From PUPG01 sp041686485 (lineage in GTDB: Bacteria; Bacteroidota; Bacteroidia; Bacteroidales; UBA7960), in NCBI GenBank assembly GCA_041686485.1, contig JAWLDT010000003.1:1-64000 (forward strand): a DNA stretch of 64,000 bases. The letters are read 5' to 3'. A model generated the notes under the pieces. That model did not search any database, was not told the DNA's origin, and saw only the letters and a list, made by a program, of their open reading frames with translations. Both the position numbers and the translations under genes were made by a program. The stretch's first letter is position 1, and every line of letters begins with the position of its first letter. This document shows positions 1-7,729 of this stretch, piece by piece.

Positions 1-621
1 ATCCATAAGCAAAGAATCTAACCGGGACAACTGAGCGGAAGCTTCATAGTATGTCTCCAATGCTTCTCCCCAGGCGAGCATTTTATTATGCATTTCTTCA
101 TCATAATAAAAAGTGGGATTATGCAATGTCATTTCCATACTGTCAACCGGTTGATCGACGGAAAAAGAAACACGAAACCACCGTTTGCCGGGGACTGGTA
201 GATCCAGGGCATAGAATGCTTTATCAAACACTTTTTGCCCGTGTTGATTAAAAATCTCTAAGTTAAAATCAGCCTTTCCGGGGACAAGCAATTCACGAAG
301 GCTAAAATCCTGGTAATATACATCCCCCCGCAGGTCGGTATCCTCAACGGTAGCTGTCAGGCTATACTCTTGCTCCCCTTCCCGCCTGACCGCCAGGTTT
401 ACATTTGTTCTAAAAGTGTAGGAAGTAAAAACACGCAGCTTACCGGAGCCTTCAGCAATGGTATTCAGAATCTGATTGACGAGGCGCTCCTTTTCTCCTG
501 GATAGGGTTCATACGAAAATACCTGTTCAAGGGTCATTGAACGGTTCCATTGTGTTTCCTGGGCAACAAGGCTAACAGGTTTGCATAAGAATAAGGCTAA
601 AAAAACCAATAACCAACGCAT
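1..621 (-). CDS. Exported protein of unknown function (3' end outside window)
   Basis: An open frame runs from an ATG at 621 to the window edge, giving 207 residues without a stop. It begins with a clear signal peptide (MRWLLVFLALFLCKPVSLVA followed by QE), so the product is exported to the periplasm or beyond. The mature part looks mainly beta-strand, with many aromatic and charged residues; the last visible 30 residues are rich in Glu, Leu and Ala and may form a helix. I do not recognise the family. A TAnnTTTG-type -7 box (TACCTTTG on the minus strand, 655-662) lies 34 bases upstream and supports the start. It is divergent from the YciO gene. Confidence 0.75.
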   Translation of the reverse strand, partial: MRWLLVFLALFLCKPVSLVAQETQWNRSMTLEQVFSYEPYPGEKERLVNQILNTIAEGSGKLRVFTSYTFRTNVNLAVRREGEQEYSLTATVEDTDLRGDVYYQDFSLRELLVPGKADFNLEIFNQHGQKVFDKAFYALDLPVPGKRWFRVSFSVDQPVDSMEMTLHNPTFYYDEEMHNKMLAWGEALETYYEASAQLSRLDSLLMD

Positions 622-654
622 AGGGTTCAACGTTTCTAACCGGTAATATGCCGG

Positions 655-662
655 CAAAGGTA
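655..662 (-). promoter_or_regulatory. -7 box TACCTTTG for the exported protein gene
   Basis: The minus strand reads TACCTTTG, an exact match to the Bacteroidota TAnnTTTG element, 34 bases before the ATG at 621. No good TTTG is found 19 bases further upstream, so only the -7 half is supported. Confidence 0.5.
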
Positions 663-731
663 TCAATTAATTGTTTTCAGATTGGCATTGCCTTTTCCAA
701 AATAATACTGGTAAAAGAGCACAAGAAAATG

Positions 732-739
732 TACATTTG
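732..739 (+). promoter_or_regulatory. -7 box TACATTTG for the yciO-kdsA pair
   Basis: TACATTTG matches TAnnTTTG and lies 25 bases before the ATG at 764. It argues for that start rather than an in-frame ATG at 671, which would be upstream of the promoter. The -33 element is weak. Confidence 0.5.
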
Positions 740-763
740 TGGGTAACCAAAACCAAACGAAGT

Positions 764-1384
764 ATGCTCTTAAAGATCCATCCCCAAAATCCGTCTCAAA
801 GACAGATTAAAAGAGTTGCTGACACACTGCGTGATGGAGGCGTTATTATCTATCCCACCGACACAGTCTATTCAATCGGATGTGATATACGCCAGCCGAA
901 AGCGGTTCAAAAAGTAGCCCAGATCAAGGGTATCAAACCGGAGAAAGCCAATTTCTCCCTGATATGTCACGATCTCAGTCATATATCTGATCTGACCAAA
1001 CCTTTTACCACCAGCATATACAAAGCGATGAAGAAGGGTTTTCCCGGCCCGTTCACTTTTGTACTCAACGCCAATAACAACGTTCCCAAACTTTTCCAGA
1101 GTAAGAAAAAAACCATCGGGATCCGCGTTCCGGATAACAGGATCATCCGTGATATCGTGCATGAACTGGGCAACCCGGTTATATCCACTTCCGTTTACGA
1201 TAATGATGAGATCCTTGAGTATACTACCGATCCGGAACTGATCCATGAAAATTACAAAGACCTTGTTGATATTGTAGTGGACGGTGGTAATGGTGGCAAC
1301 GAGGCTTCAACGGTGATTGACTGTACGGGTGAGATGATGGTAGTTACGCGTCAGGGGAAAGGCGATCTTGACCTTATTACTTAA
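764..1384 (+). CDS. yciO: YciO-type Sua5/YrdC/YwlC family protein
   Basis: The product has 206 residues and is one YrdC-like domain, the fold that makes threonylcarbamoyl-AMP for the t6A modification of tRNA. Over the whole length it looks more like E. coli YciO than TsaC: it starts with an IHPQNPSQRQI segment and contains IIYPTDTVYSIGC, a KKTIGIRVP segment and STVIDCTG. TsaC-like enzymes use ATP, bicarbonate and threonine; the role of YciO itself is less certain and it may be only weakly active. ATG 764 is chosen because a promoter box lies at 732-739 and the family starts there. kdsA follows after 18 bases, probably in the same transcript. Confidence 0.85.
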   Translation: MLLKIHPQNPSQRQIKRVADTLRDGGVIIYPTDTVYSIGCDIRQPKAVQKVAQIKGIKPEKANFSLICHDLSHISDLTKPFTTSIYKAMKKGFPGPFTFVLNANNNVPKLFQSKKKTIGIRVPDNRIIRDIVHELGNPVISTSVYDNDEILEYTTDPELIHENYKDLVDIVVDGGNGGNEASTVIDCTGEMMVVTRQGKGDLDLIT

Positions 1385-1402
1385 CAGAAAAAACGGACCA
1401 GT

Positions 1403-2224
1403 ATGCATCCGGGAATAGAAACGATTTTTTTGTCCAGGGATCTGGGAAAACAGCCATTTTTCCTTATTGCCGGGCCTTGTGTCCTTGAAGATCAGGAGAT
1501 GGGTTTTCATATTGCGGAAAAGATCAGCGTGATCACCGCCAGGCTTGGTATTCCTTTTATTTTTAAAGCCTCCTATAAGAAAGCCAACCGCACCAGGCCG
1601 GACAGTTTCACGGGTATCGGGGATGCCCTGGCACTGGATATTCTTGAGCGTATAGGCAATCAATATGATATTCCTGTAATTACGGATATTCATACTGAAG
1701 AGGAGGCTCGCATGGCAGCCGGGAAAGTTGACATCCTGCAGATCCCGGCATTTTTAAGCAGGCAGACAGCGCTTTTACAGGCTGCGGGTGAGACAGGTAA
1801 GGCGGTGAACATTAAGAAAGGGCAGTTCCTGGCACCTGGGGCCATGCAATTTGCAGCTGAAAAAGTATTTAGTACCGGTAACAAGCATGTGATGCTCACA
1901 GAGCGCGGGACCACCTTCGGCTATGGTGATCTTGTGGTTGATTTCAGGTCGGTGCCGCTGATGCAGGAATATAAGCTTCCGGTGGTACTCGATGTGACCC
2001 ACTCACTACAGCAGCCAAATCAAAACACAGGTGTCTCCGGCGGACAGCCACATCTTATTGAAACCATTGCCAAAGCAGGCATAGCTGCCGGCGTCGACGG
2101 TATATTCCTGGAAACACACCCCGAACCTGCCATAGCTAAATCTGACGGAGCTAACATGCTGCCTCTGAATAAGCTGGAAGATATGCTGGAAAAATTATTG
2201 CTGATCAGGCAAGCCATACAGTAA
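1403..2224 (+). CDS. kdsA: 3-deoxy-D-manno-octulosonate 8-phosphate synthase (KDO-8-P synthase)
   Basis: This 273-residue cytoplasmic enzyme condenses phosphoenolpyruvate and arabinose 5-phosphate to KDO-8-phosphate, the precursor of the inner-core sugar of lipopolysaccharide. Near the N terminus it has LIAGPCVLED, then KASYKKANRTRPDSF, DIHTEE and a C-terminal SDGANMLPL. Cys26 in the GPC motif stands where the metal-dependent class (as in Aquifex) has its metal-binding cysteine and the E. coli enzyme has Asn, so this is probably a metal-dependent KDO-8-P synthase. It ends 3 bases before the end of the convergent M23 peptidase gene. Confidence 0.93.
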   Translation: MHPGIETIFLSRDLGKQPFFLIAGPCVLEDQEMGFHIAEKISVITARLGIPFIFKASYKKANRTRPDSFTGIGDALALDILERIGNQYDIPVITDIHTEEEARMAAGKVDILQIPAFLSRQTALLQAAGETGKAVNIKKGQFLAPGAMQFAAEKVFSTGNKHVMLTERGTTFGYGDLVVDFRSVPLMQEYKLPVVLDVTHSLQQPNQNTGVSGGQPHLIETIAKAGIAAGVDGIFLETHPEPAIAKSDGANMLPLNKLEDMLEKLLLIRQAIQ

Positions 2225-2227
2225 CAG

Positions 2228-3511
2228 CTATAGCGAAGGCCCTTCTTCGAACACGATATCATCGAGTGCTGCCTTGTATTGATCCCTGATCTTTACGAAT
2301 TCATCCATGTAGGCTTCGGGCAGTGGCTCGCCACTGGGCAGGTCAAGGCGCAGGTGATCTACCTGGCGGCCATTTTCCCAAAAACGGAAACAAACATGTG
2401 GACCGGTGGCCATACCGGTGCTGCCCACATAACCGATCACATCACCCTGCGACACATTGACACCTTCAGTGATTCCATCAGCAAAGCGGGATAAATGCAA
2501 ATACTGGGTTTCATAAACCGCATTGTGGCGTATCCGCACATAATAGCCATTGCCCCTGGTATAAGCCCTCCGGGTCACTACACCGTCACCAACTGCCAGA
2601 ATTGGTGTACCCCGCGGTGCAGCATAATCAGTACCGTAATGCGGGCGACGATCACCATGGATGGGATGCACACGGCTGTGCGAAAAACGTGAGGAAATAC
2701 GACCAAACTCCAGGGGTGCCTGCAAAAACATCTTACGGAGATTCTCACCATCTGGAGCAAAATATCCGCTCACCGTATCCTTCTCAAAATGATACCCCTC
2801 GATCTCTTTCCCCCGGTGCATAAAATAGATGGCCTTCACCTGTTCAACACCAACCATATCATCACCAACATATTGCTCATTGAATAGCACCTTGAAACGA
2901 TCACCAGTATCGATACGATAGAAATCCACCGACCAGGCCAGGATTTTTGACATCTCAATCACAAGATCGGGATGCAAATCATTATCAAGCATGGTGTCCC
3001 ATAGCGAGTAATTGATAATGCCGGATGCTGTTCGTGACATTGTGGTAACCTCCTTTTCTCCTCTTTTCACCCTGACCGGGTCCTGAAAATCGAGCTTCAC
3101 ATATTCAAGGTCAGATATTTCATAAATAAAATAGCGCAATACATCCGTACTGTCGGGCTGATAATAGCTGTAAAAGTTTTTTCCCCTGCGTATCCGTCGT
3201 GGATTGAACACCGGACGCATCTCACGGGCGATCCGGTCTATTTCGGCATGGCCGAAGCCAACACTTTCAAGGATATGGGACAGGGTTTGGCCGCGTCCGA
3301 CCACCCCTTCTTCAACTATATAATCACCTTCCGGAAGTCCGAATATGTCCAGGGTAACAGATTCTGCAGCAGGATTTGGGGAGGGTTCTTCTGCTTGTAA
3401 GGAATTTTCAGTGTCATTATCAGGTAACATCACTTTCGCTGCCAGAATCAATAAAAGAACACTGGCCGAAAAATACAGGAAAAAGCGGAGTACATATTTT
3501 TTGAATATCAT
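2228..3511 (-). CDS. M23 family (LytM-type) peptidoglycan endopeptidase, membrane-anchored
   Basis: The 427-residue protein has an N-terminal membrane anchor (residues 7-27), an OapA/LysM-like middle region (about 60-260) and a C-terminal LytM domain (about 265-400). In this family the domain cleaves peptide cross-links in peptidoglycan. The first zinc motif is intact (H291-Y-G-T-D295) and His339 in QYLHLS is present. The second motif, usually HxH, reads H372-V-C374, so a Cys takes the place of a zinc-binding His; Cys can still bind zinc, so activity is possible. The gene is 12 bases downstream of the Yip1-family gene on the same strand, probably co-transcribed. Confidence 0.88.
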   Translation of the reverse strand: MIFKKYVLRFFLYFSASVLLLILAAKVMLPDNDTENSLQAEEPSPNPAAESVTLDIFGLPEGDYIVEEGVVGRGQTLSHILESVGFGHAEIDRIAREMRPVFNPRRIRRGKNFYSYYQPDSTDVLRYFIYEISDLEYVKLDFQDPVRVKRGEKEVTTMSRTASGIINYSLWDTMLDNDLHPDLVIEMSKILAWSVDFYRIDTGDRFKVLFNEQYVGDDMVGVEQVKAIYFMHRGKEIEGYHFEKDTVSGYFAPDGENLRKMFLQAPLEFGRISSRFSHSRVHPIHGDRRPHYGTDYAAPRGTPILAVGDGVVTRRAYTRGNGYYVRIRHNAVYETQYLHLSRFADGITEGVNVSQGDVIGYVGSTGMATGPHVCFRFWENGRQVDHLRLDLPSGEPLPEAYMDEFVKIRDQYKAALDDIVFEEGPSL

Positions 3512-3523
3512 TATTATTAATAG

Positions 3524-4138
3524 TTAAGACCCCGCAAAGATAAACAAACCTGACAAGACGAGAATCGTCAGATAGGAGATCCCGAAAATCACAAAAAAGC
3601 CGACAAGGGTAAAACCGGTCATTTTAACCGGTGGCGTGGAGAGTATCGGACCAGATCCTTTCCAAAATAAAAATACCATATAGATCAGTCCCAATAACGT
3701 AAGGGGTGTCAAAACAGGACTTAGTGCTGACAGTGCCTGGGCCAGCATGAATGGCGTATATGACAGCATGATCAGCAGCATGGCCTTATCACGGTTCTCT
3801 TCGCTTTTAAACGGTCGGGCTAGTTTTGCAATAATAATGGCACCAAGGTATACTGATAAGGCATAGCCTGTAAAGCTGATCAGGAAGATCCCGGCCAGCT
3901 GATCTCCACTCAGCAGCACATCCTCCTGCTCGCGCAGCTGCAGTATCTTGGCCATACGACCGGCCGCACCCAGCACCATCAAGGGTAATCCGTAAGAAAG
4001 AAAAAAAGTTTGTGACGAAGGCATATCCCCGGCGAAGCTGTTGAAAAAGCGCCCGGGATGAAACAGGATATCACCGATGATCTGAAGGTTTTTGCTTTTC
4101 TTCATGCTGACGTAGGTTTGAGCAATGTATTTTTTCAT
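3524..4138 (-). CDS. Yip1-family integral membrane protein
   Basis: About 204 residues, with five hydrophobic segments that fit a Yip1 domain: a short soluble N terminus containing ILFHPGRFFNSF, then membrane helices around FLSYGLPLMVLGAAGRM, LAGIFLISFTGYALSVYLGA, the MLLIMLSYTPFMLAQALSA region, LTLLGLIYMVFLFW and the C-terminal GFTLVGFFVIFGISYLTIL. The biochemical role of bacterial Yip1-domain proteins is unknown. The first ATG in frame is at 4138; a second at 4105 (MKKSKNLQIIG) is equally possible, since a TAATTTTG sequence at 4141-4148 on this strand could be a promoter box. The longer frame from 4153 would need a TTG start. It precedes the M23 peptidase gene by 12 bases. Confidence 0.75.
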   Translation of the reverse strand: MKKYIAQTYVSMKKSKNLQIIGDILFHPGRFFNSFAGDMPSSQTFFLSYGLPLMVLGAAGRMAKILQLREQEDVLLSGDQLAGIFLISFTGYALSVYLGAIIIAKLARPFKSEENRDKAMLLIMLSYTPFMLAQALSALSPVLTPLTLLGLIYMVFLFWKGSGPILSTPPVKMTGFTLVGFFVIFGISYLTILVLSGLFIFAGS

Positions 4139-4209
4139 GCCAAAATTACGCAATTCACCGGCATGCCCATAAATTTAAAACAAAACAACGTTTTTTCATT
4201 ACCATATGC

Positions 4210-4217
4210 TACCTTTG
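4210..4217 (+). promoter_or_regulatory. -7 box TACCTTTG upstream of the Xer recombinase
   Basis: TACCTTTG matches TAnnTTTG exactly, 76 bases before the ATG at 4294. A T-rich stretch at 4191-4196 lies near the -33 position but lacks the G. Confidence 0.5.
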
Positions 4218-4293
4218 CAGGAGGCCGGCCGGGAATTGAGGGTTATCAGCATGGCAGGTGCCCCGGGCGGAAACCGGATCAAGACAGAAACAT

Positions 4294-5235
4294 ATGGGCT
4301 GGCAAACATGGAAAAACGGCTTTGAAAACTACCTGCGTCTGGAAAGATCATTGTCAGACCATTCCATTTCGGCTTACATGGCTGACATTGACAAGCTTAT
4401 CCGTTATTTTTCTTTGGAGGAGAAGCAAACCGCTCCTGAAAAAATCAGCTATCAGGATTTGATGGCATTTATGTATTGGATTCACGCACTTGGTGTAAGT
4501 GAACGCACCCAGGCGAGGATCGTATCGGGCGTTCGTGCTTTCTTCAGATACCTCTTACTGGAAGATGCAATCTCCACCGATCCTTCTGCCTCTCTTGAAA
4601 CACCCCGCACCGGTCAAAAATTACCGGTCGTACTGACCGTTGATGAGATTGATCGAATCATCGCTACCATCGATATGAGCCGTCCGGAAAGCCAGCGAAA
4701 CCGGGCTATCATTGAAACCTTATACGGTTGCGGACTACGGGTGTCGGAGCTCATAGCGCTTAAGATTTCTGACGTATATGAAAGGGAAGAGTTTATCCGG
4801 GTCACCGGTAAGGGGAATAAACAGCGGGTAGTGCCAGTCGGCCGGGAAGCCCTCAAGCAGATCAGTCTCTATCGCAAAACTTCAAGAAACCGCATTCAGC
4901 CGGTACATGGCTATGAAGATCATCTCTTTTTGAATCGCCGGGGGAAAGCCCTCAGTCGTGTCATGGTGTTTATCATCCTGAAAGATCTCTGTAAAGCAGC
5001 CGGGATCAACAAACAGGTAAGCCCGCATACCCTGCGGCACAGCTTTGCCACCCACCTGGTTGAGGGCGGTGCGGATCTCCGCGCCATTCAGGACATGCTC
5101 GGCCATGAATCCATCACCACCACAGAAATATATACCCACCTGAGCCGCGAATACCTGAGGGAGAATCTGCTATCCTACCATCCCAGAGCAAAAACAAATA
5201 AGAATACTGAGTCAGATCACGCCAACAATCAATAG
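4294..5235 (+). CDS. xerD: Site-specific tyrosine recombinase XerD/XerC
   Basis: A 313-residue recombinase with an N-terminal SAM-like core-binding domain (about 1-95) and a C-terminal catalytic domain. All six catalytic residues are visible: Arg149 (GLRVSEL), Lys173 (TGKGNKQR), His245 and Arg248 (HTLRHSFATH), His271 (LGHESI) and the nucleophile Tyr280 (TTEIYTHL). XerC/XerD enzymes resolve chromosome dimers at dif. Length and motif wording fit a housekeeping Xer protein rather than a phage integrase; XerD is favoured over XerC but not proven. The longer frame from 4258 would need GTG; ATG 4294 gives the usual N terminus. No dif site was recognised nearby. Confidence 0.88.
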   Translation: MGWQTWKNGFENYLRLERSLSDHSISAYMADIDKLIRYFSLEEKQTAPEKISYQDLMAFMYWIHALGVSERTQARIVSGVRAFFRYLLLEDAISTDPSASLETPRTGQKLPVVLTVDEIDRIIATIDMSRPESQRNRAIIETLYGCGLRVSELIALKISDVYEREEFIRVTGKGNKQRVVPVGREALKQISLYRKTSRNRIQPVHGYEDHLFLNRRGKALSRVMVFIILKDLCKAAGINKQVSPHTLRHSFATHLVEGGADLRAIQDMLGHESITTTEIYTHLSREYLRENLLSYHPRAKTNKNTESDHANNQ

Positions 5236-5532
5236 ACCACAAAACCCGGCAATCAAACCACACATTCCTGGCATGCAGAATGAATATCCGCCTGGTATCG
5301 GGTCTGTACATCCCATATATTTAAGTGTTGCGCGGTTTATGATGCGGTGTTTAAGAGAGTTTTGGAACTGCATGCCATATGTACACCCAGGTGCTTCATT
5401 CAACATATGACAAGTGCTTCATACAAAATATGACAAGTGCTTCATACAAAATATGACAAGTGCTTTATACAAGTATTAAAGATGCTTTATACGAGTATTA
5501 CAGTTCCTTTATACGTGCATGATATCGCTTTC
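5236..5532. other. Intergenic region between xerD and hemW (convergent genes)
   Basis: About 300 bases without a gene. It holds a 9-base inverted repeat, GGCATGCAG at 5270-5278 and CTGCATGCC at 5368-5376, separated by 89 bases, followed by the 23-base tandem repeat at 5391-5480. No coding sequence and no T-tract terminator was seen. Confidence 0.6.
5391..5480 (+). repeat. 23-base tandem repeat, two exact and two diverged copies
   Basis: The unit gtgcttcatacaaaatatga followed by caa is present exactly at 5414-5436 and 5437-5459. A copy with two changes precedes it (5391-5413) and a shortened copy follows (5460-5480). Further decayed GCTTTATAC pieces continue to about 5515. The region is AT-rich and non-coding. 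Confidence 0.85.
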
Positions 5533-6675
5533 CTAAAAAAACAGATCAGCGGCAATGCCATCAGCAAAAAACTGTCCTTTGCGGGTCAGGACGAGGAATT
5601 GCTCTTTATTAGTATGCATTAGTCCCTGTCGCAGATAAGAAGCTGCTTTCTGTTTCAACGTCATCATGTAGTCGGAGCCCCATTTGTTGCGGACATGTAT
5701 CAGGTCACAGCCCCACATGGTACGCAGAGAGGTCATAATATATTCATTCAGTGCCTGGATGTTGCTGAGGGTTTCTCCCTGGCAGGGTATTATCCCCTGG
5801 TTTATGTTCTTGATATATTCGCTCGTGTTGGCTACATTCCAGGAACGTTTCCCTTGAACATGGCTGTGTGCCGATGGTCCCAGGCCAAGGTAAGGTACCC
5901 CGGTCCAGTAGGAGATATTATGACGTGACTCATATCCTTTGCGTGCAAAATTGGAAATTTCATAATGAAGGTAACCATGTTGATCCAAAAAGTCGCACAT
6001 CAGGTCAAACTGGCGTGCGGCCTGTGCATCATCTACCGGTGCAGCCTTTCCTTTTCGGATCAAATAGTCGAGCGGGGTTTTCTCTTCAACGGTAAGGGCA
6101 TATGCAGAGATATGCGGAACGCCGGCAGCCAACAGGCGCCTGAGGTTATCCAGCCAAATGGCATCAGACATTGTTGGCGTTCCATAGATCAGGTCAGCGG
6201 TAATATTTATAAAACCGCTTTCCATGGCATTTTTCAGGCTTTTTTCTGCTTGCCCGGGTGTATGAATACGATTCATGTACACCAGGTCATCAATAAAAAA
6301 ACTTTGTATACCGACACTGAGCCGGTTAACCGGTGTATGCTGCTTCAAATCCGCTAATTTCGAAAGGCTGAGGTCATCCGGATTGCCCTCAAGGGTAACC
6401 TCCGTAACATCATCTAAAGAGAAATGCTCCTGGAGGCGATCAAATAATGATACCAATTCCGGCACAGAAAGCACAGAAGGGGTCCCACCACCAATATAGA
6501 GGGTTTTGATCTCATCAGCATCGGCCAGGCCCTGAAAAAAATCATGCCGTAAACCAATCTCAGCATATAATGCATTTAAAAAAGCATCCTTGTCGCGCTG
6601 AGAAGCTTTAAAATGAAAGTTACAATAATAGCATGGCTGCCGGCAATAAGGAATATGGATATATATACCTGCCAT
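5533..6675 (-). CDS. hemW: HemW-family radical SAM protein
   Basis: This 380-residue protein belongs to the family once called oxygen-independent coproporphyrinogen III oxidase-like; HemW proteins bind heme and act as heme chaperones. The [4Fe-4S]/SAM motif is at the very N terminus: Cys11, Cys15 and Cys18 in IPYCRQPCYYC. It continues with GGGTPSVL and TLEGNPDD, the usual HemW wording, and a C-terminal HemN-type domain (RHNISYWTGVPYLGLGPSAH). True HemN has an N-terminal extension that is missing here. It is divergent from pgeF, and a full promoter lies at 6696-6724. Confidence 0.9.
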   Translation of the reverse strand: MAGIYIHIPYCRQPCYYCNFHFKASQRDKDAFLNALYAEIGLRHDFFQGLADADEIKTLYIGGGTPSVLSVPELVSLFDRLQEHFSLDDVTEVTLEGNPDDLSLSKLADLKQHTPVNRLSVGIQSFFIDDLVYMNRIHTPGQAEKSLKNAMESGFINITADLIYGTPTMSDAIWLDNLRRLLAAGVPHISAYALTVEEKTPLDYLIRKGKAAPVDDAQAARQFDLMCDFLDQHGYLHYEISNFARKGYESRHNISYWTGVPYLGLGPSAHSHVQGKRSWNVANTSEYIKNINQGIIPCQGETLSNIQALNEYIMTSLRTMWGCDLIHVRNKWGSDYMMTLKQKAASYLRQGLMHTNKEQFLVLTRKGQFFADGIAADLFF

Positions 6676-6695
6676 AAAACGCGATTCTATAAGCG

Positions 6696-6724
6696 CAAAG
6701 GTAAGAATTTGATCCTTCAGGCAA
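6696..6724 (-). promoter_or_regulatory. Promoter of hemW: TTG, 18 bases, TACCTTTG
   Basis: On the minus strand TTG (6724-6722) is followed after 18 bases by TACCTTTG (6703-6696), 20 bases before the hemW ATG. Both halves fit the Bacteroidota consensus. Confidence 0.7.
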
Positions 6725-6763
6725 CGTAGTGTTTACTACTCGCTTTTAATCCGGCAAAATTCA

Positions 6764-6771
6764 TATCTTTG
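6764..6771 (+). promoter_or_regulatory. -7 box TATCTTTG for pgeF
   Basis: TATCTTTG matches TAnnTTTG and ends 23 bases before the ATG at 6795. With the hemW box it forms a divergent promoter pair about 60 bases apart. Confidence 0.55.
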
Positions 6772-6794
6772 ATCAAACCATAAACGAGAAGGCC

Positions 6795-7613
6795 ATGCAT
6801 CCACAAGACCTGGGTACCACCACTATTTATTCCTTCGATAAACTATCTGAGTTTGATACCATCAAACATTTCGTTTCAACCCGAAAAGGCGGGATTAGTC
6901 AGGGACATTTCTCCTCATTGAATATCGGTTTTCATGTGGGTGACAACAATTTTCGGGTTTTGCAGAACCGACGCGCACTTGCAGATGCACTGGATTTGGA
7001 TCTGTTGAGCTTTACCATGGCCAATCAGACTCATAGCGGTAATGTCAATATTGTTGGTGCTTCAAACCGGGGCAGCGGAGCAGTTGATAAAGAGAGTGCC
7101 CTGGCCAATACGGACGGTATGATTACCAATGTTCCAAATATTTGTCTGGGCGTCCAGGTCGCCGATTGTGTACCCGTGTTATTGTACGACCCTGTAAAGA
7201 AGGTCATTGCCGCCCTTCACGCAGGCTGGAGGGGGACATTACGCAAGATCATCCCCAAAGCTATCGACAAGATGTTACAACACTATGACTGCCGAACGGA
7301 TAACATCCTGGCCTGTCTTGGCCCTTCTAACGGACCCTGCTGCTATGAAGTTGGAGATGACGTTTTTAGAGAAGCAAGAATCACGTTGGGGTCTGTTAAA
7401 GATATCATAAAACCAGCCAAAACACCCGGTAAACATATTTTCGACCAGTGGGAAGCCAACAAACAACAATTACTGGATTGCGGTATAAAGGAAGAGCATA
7501 TCGAACAGGCTGACATATGCACGCAGTGCAACCACGATACCTTTTACTCAAGCCGTACCGATCAGGGTGTAACCGGAAGATTCCTGGCCGGGATCATGTT
7601 GAAGAAAGGTTAA
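6795..7613 (+). CDS. pgeF: Peptidoglycan editing factor / multicopper-type purine nucleoside phosphorylase (YfiH/DUF152)
   Basis: A 272-residue cytoplasmic protein of the YfiH (laccase-domain) family. The metal site is complete: His80 (QTHSG), Cys125 (VQVADCVPVLL) and His142 (ALHAGWRGT), followed by LGPSNGPCCYEVGDD. In E. coli the homologue keeps L-Ser out of peptidoglycan precursors in place of L-Ala; other members act as purine nucleoside phosphorylases or adenosine deaminases. Which activity dominates here cannot be read from sequence. It has its own promoter box and is followed by pepT after 116 bases. Confidence 0.88.
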   Translation: MHPQDLGTTTIYSFDKLSEFDTIKHFVSTRKGGISQGHFSSLNIGFHVGDNNFRVLQNRRALADALDLDLLSFTMANQTHSGNVNIVGASNRGSGAVDKESALANTDGMITNVPNICLGVQVADCVPVLLYDPVKKVIAALHAGWRGTLRKIIPKAIDKMLQHYDCRTDNILACLGPSNGPCCYEVGDDVFREARITLGSVKDIIKPAKTPGKHIFDQWEANKQQLLDCGIKEEHIEQADICTQCNHDTFYSSRTDQGVTGRFLAGIMLKKG

Positions 7614-7729
7614 GTTTTGTCATCCAACCCAAACAGGATACCCGGCAGGACCTCGCAAATCATGCGATTAATTGTCAGGTTTATATCCGTTATAAATATA
7701 AGACGCATCAATATTAAACAGGTCATTCA

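Noticed and set aside
5391..5480. CRISPR or dif site next to xerD
   Set aside because: The 23-base units are contiguous with no spacers, and no pair of 11-base arms with a 6-base centre like dif could be recognised.
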